Assembly: GCF_048544455.1 (NCBI RefSeq)
Contig: NC_133529.1
Coordinates: 47,159,456 to 47,223,455 of the forward strand
Length of the DNA stretch: 64,000 nucleotides
Origin: Silene latifolia
Lineage: Eukaryota > Streptophyta > Magnoliopsida > Caryophyllales > Caryophyllaceae
Direction: 5' to 3'
The notes under the pieces are model-generated. The model did not search any database, was not told the DNA's origin, and was given only the letters and a program-made list of their open reading frames with translations. Of this stretch, positions 34,648 through 46,126 are shown piece after piece. The first letter of the stretch is position 1. Each line of letters opens with the position of its first letter. A program made the translations under genes and the position numbers.

Positions 34648-37152
34648 TGTGGACGTAGCCACCTGCACGCCCCAGCCGATCTGTGGGAAATACATCGGGC
34701 TTTTGAAAGCCACGCTCGGCGGCGTAAAAAATGCTTTCGACCTGATCGTTTTAGATCGGTCGGTTTCGTCTCGGCAAGGGTCTCGAAACGATTAGAGATG
34801 TTCGGAGTCGCCACCAAGCATTTGTGGGATGCTTGGAACCCGTTCGAATCCACTTTATACCTCGGTCAAACGAAGCACAAAGCAGTGTTTGACATAGGTA
34901 CTAAAGATAAGGAATCGTCTCTCTTCAGCATCCTATCTCTAGAATGACTCTTGTACGCCCTGGATAAGGTCGTCCACTATCCAAAGTTTCTGACTAATAG
35001 GTGAAGGTACGTATTAGGAAGCCCTTTAATCAGACACCCAATCCCGCCCGCAAAAGCGGCCTCTACTGATCGATCTTGGTTGGTTGAATGCAAAAGTTGA
35101 TAAAACGGTTTAAATGCATGAATGCGCATCCAATAATTTAAACCTAACTGTGAGAGCTTTCTATGTCGGTTGATTTAATCCAAGTATCAAGTATAAGATG
35201 TCGAGTTTGATTTATGGTTGATTTGCATGCAAGACGGAAATTAAACATCCATTTACCAAATTAGGTTTATGATGCATAACGTGATCCATTTGTCTTAATA
35301 AGACGTTTTGCAAATACGGTTTTTGAATGAGCAAGTTAGTCGTCTGATCCGTCCTATATCCGGGTTAGCCGGAGTCGGGATCGTCCTAGACTAATGCTGG
35401 AAAGGGAACAGACCCTGCACCAGGCAGCCAGATGAGGCGCGAGCCTATTGGCGATGTAAGGGGGTCTCCCCTGGTTTGAAAATAGGAAAAGAAATGGCCT
35501 GTTTAGGCGCGGGTTAGTCAACAGTATAAGACGCATTCTGACCATTGAAAAACGTATATAAAACGTATTGAAAATGTGTATTTTGACCCATTTTGGTTTG
35601 AAAGGACCGTTTAGGTCTCATTTGTGTTGATTTGAGGAACGAGACTTGAATAATCATCATTGTTTTGATGATATTCGATGTCGGGTTCGACTTTATAAGC
35701 TTGACATGAATAATTTTGAAAATAATTATGAACTAATTGTTTTAAGTTCATTTGAATATAATTAGTCGATACTCATCATCGTACTCGGGTTAAAATCCGA
35801 CATGGTATGTAGAACCAAGGATGACTTTGTGTTGGTGACTAATACATTTATTTTGAAAATGTAAAGAAATGATGAAAGGCTTTAAAATACCTTCCTAAAT
35901 GTAAAGAAATGAAATCAAAGGCTTTAAAATACCTCTTAAATGTTATTTACCAAATATTATCACCGAAACACAGATTAAACTGTCATGGTATTAAGAACCA
36001 AGGGTGAAAAATGCTTTATGGTTAAAACTTGTAAAAGAAAATAAAATGGGTTTGAAAATACTTGAAATGGTAAAACCGATTACAAATATGAAAATGAAAA
36101 ATAGAGGAAAAGAAGAGACCAAACACGGATTGGACTTAAGGCTGGGCAGGCTGCTTTAGGTGCGAGCCTATGTGCTACGTAAGTAGCCTCTGCCTCAACG
36201 AAAAAGTCCGGTTTTGGCTCATTCTTCCCATGTTTTGGACCATGTTATGCATGATTTAGCATGTTATAGTCATGAAACAAGTAAAGACATGATAAAAGAA
36301 GGATTTTTACACCCTCATACTTACATGCTTGGTTTATGGCGAGAAACCGACGTAAGTATATCAACTCGTTTGGTCGGAAAAGACTCGGTTTAAAACCGTT
36401 TTAGTAAGTAAAAAGAGTGTTTTATTAAGTTTAGTGATGGTGTAGTGGTCGAAATGGTCGGTCAAGTGATTTAATGTACGATGACAGTACCAAACAATTT
36501 GTAAGGCTTGTATTTACGATCGGTAGGTCGTAAATACGCGTCGGATTGTGACTTAGGAAGTCGAGTCGAGAATTTTAAGGGAGAAAGAGGGGGCGGACAC
36601 TCGCGTAAGTTCTCAAATGGGGGCATTTGAGGGGTATTTATAGGAAAATGAGTGGTTGTGTGAGTTTTGAGCGACATGGCCACCTGGGCTGCTCAAAGAG
36701 GCGCGAGCAATGTAGCACGTCTTCGAGGTGTCTTGTCGCTTTCACACAAATGCAATCATGATTTGTTCTATCCTAGGTTTTGTAGTAACATGTTTGGTAC
36801 TTGACCATTCATGAATCCGGGAAAAGTTAAGGTAGAAGGTTTGAAATGTTTTGTTTTTGGTGGTTTACTCGGTTTGACTCGTTGTTGGAGTCGGGATTTG
36901 AATTTTTGAGTCGGTTTTTGGTCCGGTGTCGGTTTTGACTCTAGTTAGTGTCATTGCGACCTCGTCGTCGTGCATTAAACACTCTAGGTACTTTTGAAAA
37001 GTTTTGAAATGTTTTATTTTCGAAATCGTTTTAAGTTTTCCGACGTAAAGTTGTACACGAACTGTCGATCAAACGCCGCGATTCCAAAGCATGTTGTAGT
37101 CCGATAATTATCGGGTGTTTGTTGAAGTCTTAGTAGATATTGGGTATATACA
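34648..37152 (-). repeat. 3' LTR of Tat element B
   Basis: 2505 bp, TGTGGAC...TATACA. Related to the truncated LTR at 4281-5782 and, in conserved blocks (GGAGTCGCCACCAA, CCTAATCCCGCCCGC type), to the LTR starting at 62542. Minus-strand TATAAATA at 36635-36642. AGGCGCGAGC-type motifs at 35435, 35514, 36158 and 36699, the last about 57 bp upstream of the TATA box. Confidence 0.8.
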
Positions 37153-37461
37153 GAGTCCCCACTTTGATCGAGGCTTGGACAGGGCAAAAGTCAAAGTAGA
37201 GCCCCCAGGTCAATCGAACATTACAACCTGGAGACCCAAACGACGTCAAGGCGGCTCGAAAGGATTCGGGCCAAGGATCCGCCGTCGGGAAGGGCGACGC
37301 CAAGGCGACTCGAGGGTACGAGCCAAGGACCTATCGTCGGGAACAGTTTAGAGTCTGTCGACTATCCGTGCGGGTCGTTTAAAGTCCGTTAGACTACGTA
37401 CAAAGGCTCTCCAGCCATAAGGAGTCATACCTGAGACATCTTCGGATATGTCCTTACGTGT
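37153..37461 (-). other. Polypurine tract and short duplication next to the Tat-B LTR
   Basis: On the minus strand GATCAAAGTGGGGACTC abuts the LTR (37153-37169), a good polypurine tract. At 37242-37290 and 37296-37343 a GC-rich block (AAGGCGGCTCGA...CGTCGGGAA type) is present twice. No gene seen. Confidence 0.65.
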
Positions 37462-38036
37462 TTGCGGATAAAGGCTCGCCAGCTGTGGTGCGTACATGAG
37501 GAGGGCTCGCCAGCCGCGGCGCGTAGTAAGGCTCGCCAGCCATGGGGCGTATATGAGGAGGGCTCGCCAGCCGCGATGTGCTGTAAGACTCGCCAGCCAT
37601 GGTGCGTACATGTGGAGGGTTCGCCAGCCGCGATGCGTTGTAAGGCTCGCCAGCCATGGGGCGTATATGGGGAGGGCTCGCCAGCCACGATGCGTTGTAA
37701 GGCTCGCCAGCCATGGGGCGTATACGAGGAGGGCTCGCCAACCGCGATGCGTTGTAAGCCTCGCCAGCCATGGGGCGTATATGAGAAGGGCTCGCCAGCC
37801 ATAAGGCGTACATGAGGAGGGCTCGCCAGCTGTGGTGCGTAGTAAGGCTCGTCATCCATGGGGCGTACATTAGGAGGGCTCGCCAGCCGCGGCGTGTAGT
37901 AAGGTTCGCCAGCCATGGGGCGTATATGAGGAGGGCTCGCCAGCCGCGATGCATTGTAAGGCTCGCCAGCCATGGGGCGTATATGAGGAGGGCTCTCCAG
38001 CTGCAATGCGTTGTAAGGCTTGCCAGCCATGGGGCG
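37462..38036. repeat. 57-bp tandem repeat array
   Basis: About ten copies of a dimeric unit: two half-units of about 31 and 26 bp, each starting GCTCGCCAGC, one ending GGCGTATATGAGGAGG and the other GCGTTGTAAG. Copies differ by a few bases. Because 57 is divisible by three and the unit lacks stops in several frames, long spurious repeated-peptide ORFs appear on both strands (period 19 residues). Tandem repeats between pol and the 3' LTR are a known source of plant satellites in Tat/Ogre elements. Confidence 0.9.
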
Positions 38037-38094
38037 ATCGGTTGATCGACCGTGAGAATAGCCGCGTTGGATGGGCTTGTTTTGGAAATAGCGG

Positions 38095-38640
38095 ACTCTT
38101 GATGCCGCCGTGGAAATAGTGAATATTGAATTTAACTATTATTGTTTTTGAAATAAGCGGGTTCCGCGAGGAAGCCCCCTATTGACATTTGAAGGAATAG
38201 TGAATTTTGAATCTTCACTACTCATTTTTGAATTTGAAGTGGCAGTTTTAATCGCCGTTTGTTTGAATTTTGAAGGAAATAGCGAATTTTGAATTTTCGC
38301 TATTACGTTTGGAGTGACGGTTTATGTTGCCGCCGTTGACATGTGAAGGAAATAGTGAATTATTATTCTTCACTATTGCTTTTGAAGTGACGGTTTATGT
38401 TGCCGCCGTTGACAGATGTGGTGAAAATAGTGAAATTTGATTTCCAACTATTATTTTGAAAATGACGGTTTTAATTGCCGTTGTTCGAAATTTGAAGAAA
38501 TAGTGAATTTGAATTTTCACTATTATTTTTGAAAATGACAGTTTTAATTGCCGTCGTTTGAAATTCGAAGAAATAGTGAATTTTGAATTTTCACTATTAT
38601 TTTTGTATTTGCAAAATGACGGTTCCTAATGTCGTCATTG
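38095..38640. repeat. About 73-bp hairpin-bearing repeat array
   Basis: Seven or so diverged copies of a unit holding two inverted repeats: AATAGTGAA...TTCACTATT and GACGG...CCGTC around TTTTAATTG. Copies start at about 38107, 38194, 38275, 38347, 38421, 38495 and 38567. Period 72-75 bp for the later copies; the first are less regular. Confidence 0.8.
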
Positions 38641-38699
38641 AAAATTTGAGGTTTGATGGGAAATTGGGCCAAAGCCCAAAATTCCGCTACAATAGAGCA

Positions 38700-38881
38700 G
38701 GGAGTACCCCGTTGAGGCGCGAGCAATTTGGCGAGGTAAGGGGCCTTCCCTATTTTCCTGTAAAAGACGTGAGATTGGTTTGCATACCATTCTCATTTCA
38801 TCTTCTTCAACCTCTTGACAAAACCGCACAAAACCGCCATTATTGGTCTTTTAGCTTGCTCACATTCGTGCCATTATCAAC
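38700..38881 (+). promoter_or_regulatory. Putative promoter of the antisense PMD gene
   Basis: AGGCGCGAGC at 38715-38724 followed by TTGGCGAGGTAAGGGGCC and CTTCCCTATTTTCCTGT, almost the same block as in the Tat-B LTR (35435 onward) and upstream of the second antisense gene (52317 onward). No good TATA box; TGTAAAAG at about 38759 is the nearest. A CT-rich leader precedes the ATG at 38882. Confidence 0.4.
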
Positions 38882-40044
38882 ATGTCATCTCAAGGTATGT
38901 ATTTCCTCTTGAATCCATTTGAATTTGTTGGTCTTTTTGATAGATTGAATTAGGGCGAAATGTTTACCCTTGAGAATCGATTTGGGCGTTTTTGATTGAG
39001 CCCATTTCGAGTGAAATTGATGATTGCATTAGGTTAGAAACCTGTTTAGGAGTATAGGGGTGCTTTTAGTTTGCATTTTGGTCCCCGTTTGCGTCCTCTA
39101 TGCTCGAAAAACGTGAGTGAGGCGAAGAAACCGTCTCATTTCACAATGCCAAGTTTATTTGTTTGGGTAATGGGCCCCACTAGGTTGCATTGTAGTCGGG
39201 AAAGACCGTATTTGCCATTGTGGACATTTGTTGTGTATTGTGGGCAAGATTGGAATTTTTGCCTTTTGTGACGGTCTTATGTGTGATAGAATAAGCGCCT
39301 ATTTAGGCTTGAATTGAGTCAGTTTGCCTCGAAATGGACCTTATTGGTAGTTTAGGTCGCTTTGAGACGTGGTAAAATCACGTTACCTTGTTGTGGTCGT
39401 ATTTTGAAATTTTGACCGGTTTGCGCTAAAATTGGCGTAGAAATTGCCTCTTTGAGTTGTAGAAAATACCCCATTGCATCGGGAACGTATATTGGGTTGT
39501 TGGCGGACCTTGTGCGGGTCTTGAGGTGCCATTTTTGCTTGTCGTTGTTTTGACTCGTCTTTTGCTTGAAAAGAAGGGCGAGTCGTTTTTTGTGCGTTTT
39601 TGTGAATTGTCTTTGTTTGGTTGGGTTTGGGCGGGATTGCCCTTGTTCTGCTTTGCAGGTTTTTGTTTTTGGATTTGTCCATTTTACGCCGTCGTAATGC
39701 CGAAATTTCGGCTGACGTTCTTTGTTTGCAGGAGAGTGTTCGGGACCTACTGCGTCTCTTGCTGCGACTTTAGAGGACCTGTTTCGGACAGGGCCGGTTA
39801 GTACTTTGGTTAGTGCACCTACCGTGACAATGGAGGATGCTTCTGCGGAGGAGGGGCCCTCCGAGGAGGCTGTTAGGGCCGGGAGAGCCGCTGAGGTCCG
39901 TGAGGAGCCCGTTGTTGGGGCTGCTAGCGTTGAGAGAGCTTAGACAGGGTCTGAGGCTGGTCCTTCCGGGAGGAGGGTTACTAAGAGGAGACGAGCTCCT
40001 CGACCGACCAGACGGACGTTACAGAACGTCGGCAGGATCGTTGA

Positions 40045-42801
40045 TGTAACACCCGCGAATTTTCCATTTTGACATTTATAATTTAATTAACCATTCTATT
40101 GTCTTATTTATATTTTAAATTATTTAATTTCATTAATTTCATTATTAAACATGATTTTTATAAATATTATATTTTTAAAGCTTAAGTTATACAAAATAAA
40201 TATTTTGGTCGGATAATAATGATAATAATAATAATATTTCTCGTCTTGAGTTGTAGTGGGCTTGAGACGTAATTTCTAGTGTATATCGACTCAATTTTGC
40301 ATGTTGGGCCTAGTATGACTATTGGGCTCACATATTATTCCTTCCTCCTCATATAAATCATGAAGGAAACCCTAACCCCTCCTCCTTCCTCACAATTTCA
40401 GCACCACTCTCACCAAACACCACCATTGTTACACATTTTTCTTCCCTTACAAATCTTCAAAACACCATAACTTGCTCAATTCTTATCCGATTCAAGTGAT
40501 TTTCGCGTCTATCTCTTCCTCTCATCGCCCTCCATCTTTCTAGGTAAGAAAAGATCTGACTTTCCTCCTTATTTAGGGCTGTCGACCCATATTACACATG
40601 GTACCCTTTTTCTAATTTTGATTCTTAGTCTTATTTTGTGTTTTCTTATGTTTAGGAGAAAGTTTAGTTGACCCGGAAGTGGATTCTTGAAAGGTAGACG
40701 AGTCTTTTGTGGATTTAAATGCAAAAAGGTAACGGTGATGGGTTACTCGACATTATGTCAAATTTGTGTGTTTATATGTTGTAGTTTGTTCATATGTATG
40801 TTAAAGTTTGAATCTTTTCTTGTTTCACATGTTTGTTGTTGAATGAGTTTGTATGAGAAACCATCTCATGGTTAGTTGAAGGAATTTCCAATCCTTTGGG
40901 TTACATGAATGTTTATATGGATGAATTAGTAAAGAAACCGTCTTATTCATGCTTAATAATTGTGTTTAATTATGTCACGAATTTGTTAGTTTGGAATTGT
41001 TTGAATTTGAATCGAACCTTGTGTTTTAATACCTCTTTTATGCTTTGATTTCACCCTTAATACTTGTATAAAGTTGCTTGGGTAATATATGGTGGAATCA
41101 GGATTGTATTGGCATGATAAAAAAATGATTTGGGGATGAAGGTGAATTTGTTGTGTCGTGCAAATCAGCACCACGGCGCAGGCTGCGCACCTCGGCGCAG
41201 GCTGCGCACTCAGCTTGGACCAGTTTTCGTAAAATGGCCATAACTTCTTCGTTACTTATTTGTTTGAGGCTTATGACCTACCGTTAGAACCGTAAGAGGA
41301 TAAGCTATCACCTCCAACTGGTTTCACCTCATTATCATGTATAGAACTCAAGTTATGACCGTTTGAAGTTGACCCTTGTTGTAGTCGAGTACTAAACTTG
41401 TTGTTATAGATTGGGTTTTGAGTTTCTTGTTGGGTATGCATCTTAACTTTGGTTCTAATGCTTGTGTATGATGTGTTGAGACTCTTTTATCATGGGAGTA
41501 CTTGATATTTGTTATATTCTTGTACTTATACATGCTTCACATGAATTGTTTACGTTATGTTCGTGCAATCATGGTTGCTCGTATTTGAGACCCAAGTGCG
41601 ACGATTTACATTGTGTGACTACTTGACATTCCTTATTTATTTACCCTTCGGGCCTTTGGTACGAGTGCGTGCCATGTTCCCAGGTTGGGTTATCCTTCCG
41701 CCTTTCTTCGGACCTTTGGATACGAGTGCGTGCCATGTTTCCGATTAGAGGTTACTCGACCTTTGGATACGAGTGCGTACCATGTTTCGAGTCTTGGATA
41801 TGATTTGGTATCGTTTGTCGAATCGGGTGTCGCCCATCCCGAGAGTCTGGATCCAGGTTTAGACTAGGACCGTATTATGATCGTCGTCCTACCAAGAGGT
41901 TGGAGTCTAGGGGTCTGTCTTGTTTGAGTCAAAGCCTTTGTAAATGTCTTGCTGATTATGGTCATTGGCGTGTTCTTGTATACGAGAGTGAACGTCTTCT
42001 ATGATTGTTTGTGAGAGTCTTGGTCCTATCGGATACTAGTGGTGAGATGCAAGCCCCTAGTTGCGATATGATCGCCGGGATTGATGTTCCCATCCGTTCT
42101 TATGGTGAGATGCAAGCCATAAGTATGAATGTGACATTAGTAGCCACGTCTCGTGCTATGGTTGTTAAGAGGTTTTCAAGTAATGGCTATTGGTTTCCAT
42201 CCATATATTTTCTATTCAATTGATCCGTTGTTTACCTTCTTCATATGATTCGATGTCTAATCTCATATCCATGTTTTGGGTTACCTTGAATGCATGTTTA
42301 ATATAATGTACCATGCCTATCTCATTAAGAATGCAATGTGCCTATCCCATTATGATTATCGTTTATATCCCCTTGTTCATATTATTCAAGTATGATGCAT
42401 GATCAATATGTTTAATTAAGTTCTTGCTTATGTGCATTTTGACATATTGTGGCTGGGAGAACCCTGAGTTACTCCCCACTGACTGTGGCGTTCATGTTTA
42501 CATGAATGACAGGTTTGTGATGCAGATTATGGGGAAGACGTGTGAGCTAGCGAGAACGTTGAACCTTGGACCTTAGTTATAGTTTGCCTAGACTCACCTA
42601 TAGTTAGACTTGTGTTTATTCGTGGGATATCTTTTCCCCAACGCACTTCGTTTTTAATTGTAAAACTTATTCATCTTACTTTTTATTTTCGTTTGATCAC
42701 TTATGGTGGATTTCACACTTTAAACTTTAAAGGTTTTAAAAATCCCTTATTTTTCCGCTTAGATTTAATAGTTCTTTGATGCCTCATCGAGGGGTGTCAC
42801 A
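40045..42801 (+). repeat. 5' LTR of the LARD
   Basis: 2757 bp. TATA-like CATATAAATC at about 40345-40354 on the plus strand. GGCGCAGGCTGCGCAC occurs twice at 41173-41214, followed by the shared 105-bp module 41245-41349. Three copies of CCTTTGGATACGAGTGCG-type repeats at 41653, 41713 and 41760. Confidence 0.92.
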
Positions 42802-42803
42802 GT

Positions 42804-42815
42804 TGGTATCAGAGC
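42804..42815 (+). other. Initiator-Met tRNA primer-binding site of the LARD
   Basis: TGGTATCAGAGC, 2 bp after the LTR. Confidence 0.92.
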
Positions 42816-45800
42816 ATATGTTGCTCCCGACGCACACACGTGTACCCCAAATTTAAATGTGAACTTGACCTTGAATAATGAATGAGAGATGGGTAGACTT
42901 AAGGACCTAAGGTGGTAGTCTGTAGTGTGTTTGCTCTTTGTTAGGTTCTAACATGTTTGTTGATTGTCCTTTAATAATTTGTGTGCCCTTGGATCAATAA
43001 CCGTAAACTTACCAATGTGGTGATCAAGATTTGGTGCCTATTCTTTGAGGATTAAAGATTTGTTCAACATTTGAAGAATGCTTCTACTTCCTCAAAGATG
43101 TTTCTCATTTCTTTGTGTATCTTGCCTTATTCTTTATCTCTTGGTGCTTATCCTTCTTCTAAACTCTCTTCTGTTTTGCTTGGAAGCTACTCCTATACCC
43201 CATAACTTGTTCCTTGTTCCTTGCTTATCCTCCCTTAACGCCTTTTGATAATACTCTTTCTTTTGAGGAATGTTGACCTTGGTTGGAAATTTGACCTTTG
43301 AGGAGATTGTTTGTGGTTGACTCCTAATCCTGGTTTGGAGAGGATTTGATGTTGGAAAGACTTAGGTAGTGAGATGAGACATACTTAATGATTCTTAGAC
43401 CTAAATCTTTGGTAAAGTGAGTATTCTTGATTGGTGGCATTATTTATGTTGTCAAGTGTGAGTTGCATTTGTTACTAAGGTTATAGAACTTGGCTTGTTG
43501 TTTATGGTTGAGATTTGAAAACCTTGGGAAGTGTAGTGAGACGTGCCTTGGGATACTAATGCTTAGTACTTGACTTAAAATGGATGAAACTGAATGGTAG
43601 ATTTGAGGATGTAGGATTTATTAAGTAAGTCGAGTTTGTGAATGGCTTTCGTAATCACTTTAGATATGAGAGTTTGATAATGTACATGTGACCATATGAG
43701 AAATGCTAATTGTGGGATTATTAGTTGGTTTTAGTGAGTGATATTGATTACCACCTGAGGTATGGTATGAGAGTGAGACTAAGGTACATCATTGGAAAGC
43801 TTTAGCATTTGTTTTAGTAACTAGAAAGGATAATGGTATGTCGATGACCATAATGGATTGGTGATGTGATTTGATATTAGCTGACCCTTGAGGGTTCTTG
43901 AGTTGAGAGAGACTTAGTATTGAGAAGTCTTTGTTAACCCTGTGGTTTTAGGAACATTGAGGTTGTGTCAAGTACTTGAGGTAAATGAGTGCTTTTATAC
44001 TAGAGTGGTAGATTTGCTTTAGAGAAATCCTAATATGTGATAGGATAGGTGAACAACGAATCTAACCAATTTATCAACCCTTAAGCGAGCGTTTATTTTT
44101 ACCTTGATCAGTCATAGAGGTGTAATCCTTTAAGAGAGACTTGCATATAAGGAATGAGATGAATTGCCTTGACCCTCGTTTTGGAATTTGGTCGTTTTGT
44201 TATGATGGTACAGTATCCTAATAGGCGTGACCTTGTTAGAGAGAACCTTAAGTCTTAGAAAGTGTATGGTTTAAGCCCTAAAATCCCCCTCGTACCTTTA
44301 ATCATCTCCCTTCCCTTCGTTCATACCTTGATTAGATTTATTCCTTAAGTATAAAAGTTTACTTGTCATTCCCTTACCTTGAATACCTCTCTAATTCTAA
44401 TGTCTCTTACTGGTGTTAACTAGTTACCTTTACTATTGACTCCTTTAATCTCACACCTCGTCATGTTCATGTATCCCATTGAAATTTCCTATCTTTTCTT
44501 GACCTAGTTATTGCTCTTGTTTCTTTAGTGGAGTGATGGCATTGTTGGCTACGTTGTAGAGTGAGTGAGATGCTCTTTGAGGATTCTTTGTGAACCTTGA
44601 TTTCGTCAAAATTGGATTAGTGGAACTCGAGTTGAGTTGGGTAGGAAAAATTGTATGACAAACCTATTTACTTTTGGTTGGTGGTCTTTATGATTTGGGG
44701 AATGTGATCATCTATGCTTGTGAATTCGGGTGTGAATAAGATTTTGGTTTGGAGTGTTAGAAAGTATGAAGACCTTGAGATTTTGACCTTTGATTATGGA
44801 TTTTACCATAGTGAGAACTCCTAGTAGTCGATAGTTGGTTATGTGTGTAACTCTGTTAGTAGTTTTGATCTTTCGTGGAAATCGTTTATAGATGACTTAT
44901 ATTTGAGGGTTATGGAATCACAATTGTGGTGGAGTGACTTGACCCACGGGATAGCATAGGAGTAAAGTGTGCAAGTATTTTGAGGAAATTCTTGGGAGTT
45001 ATGTGGTTATGAGTTACCGTTCAGGATGACTTTGTTGTTTGAGATTTGTCTTTCTGGCGTTTCCTTGTTGTTTAAATTCCTTCCTTCCTTAAGCATAAGC
45101 ATTTCCGTTCATACCTCTCTTCTTCGCTTCATCATGCTCCTCCTTTAAATTTGATACTCGTAACTTGTGAAATTCAATCTTTGATATCCTCGTAGACTCG
45201 ATTTCAACACTTCTCCTAGGAAGTTCATCATAGCTCTTTTGTTGGTAAAGTTTGAACCCTCTTAGCGTACCTTGTGTTCATGATATCTAAGTTCTCTTCA
45301 TTTCGTACTATTTCTAAACATTTCAAGCTACCACTTTTGATCCATTGTTAAAAGTTTATGTTACTTTTATAAAACCCTACCTATTTTAAAGGTTTGAAAA
45401 TGGGAATTTGATTTAGTTCTCCTTTTGTTCTATGAGTACAACTTCTTTTTATTGATTTTAATTGCTAAACCCGAGTTACTTTTAATTTTGCTCAATTTCT
45501 AACTAACTTTGACCTACTTATGATTCCTTTGTCAGAGTTTAATACTATATTTTCGGAAATTTGACTTCCTTTTGAGTTTAAAAGTGAAACCTTTATCTCT
45601 AATTTGACTTTGGCAAAAGAAAATTTGAGTGAATTGCCTTTTTCTTTTGATTTTAAGGTTGATCGGATGTTAGAACTCGTTATTTGAAACGTTTAATAAC
45701 TTGTTCTACGCTTGTCGGCGAATGATTTTCGTTTTAAATTTGTCTTTGACTTGGAAAGTTAGCGTTCTTGTGTGCACGACAAGAGCAATTTCGTTCCATG

Positions 45801-46106
45801 AATGAGACTTATACTTTGAAAACTCTTCATTAATGTTTTTGAAAGTATTTTGATTTTCGATTTATACAAATAATTTGCTTTTGACCATATCTTCGATTTG
45901 GAATGTGATGTTCTTGAATGCGCAACGAGAGCATTTTCGTTCCTTTGATGAGAATCTGGTTCTGTCGGAAAATTTTATTTGAGACTTCTGAAAGGATTTT
46001 GATTCTTACGATAAGTAACCTTTTAATATTTTGGTTACCAATTTTAAAAGTTCAGTTTTACTTTTTATAACCTTCCTTTTCTACCTTCAAGTTTCGAGGA
46101 CGAAAC
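42816..46106 (+). other. Non-coding internal domain of the LARD
   Basis: About 3.3 kb, T/G-rich, with stops in all frames and no recognisable gag or pol trace. Near its end is CTTCAAGTTTCGAGGACGAA (46085-46104), a phrase often seen before the 3' LTR of chromoviruses. Confidence 0.75.
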
Positions 46107-46126
46107 TTTTTAAAAGATGGGGTGAT
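46107..46126 (+). other. Polypurine tract of the LARD
   Basis: AAAAGATGGGGTGAT directly before the 3' LTR (46112-46126). Confidence 0.75.

Noticed and set aside
37425..38030. Long repeated-peptide ORFs (period 19 residues) on both strands
   Set aside because: They come from a 57-bp tandem repeat without stops; several frames are open at once and there is no domain or promoter to support coding.
40986..42223. Short ORFs inside the LARD LTRs
   Set aside because: 60-72 codons, no family resemblance, and open on both strands within LTR sequence; identity in the second LTR only reflects LTR duplication.
42816..46106. Hidden coding region in the LARD
   Set aside because: No open frame of useful length and no gag or pol motif on either strand.
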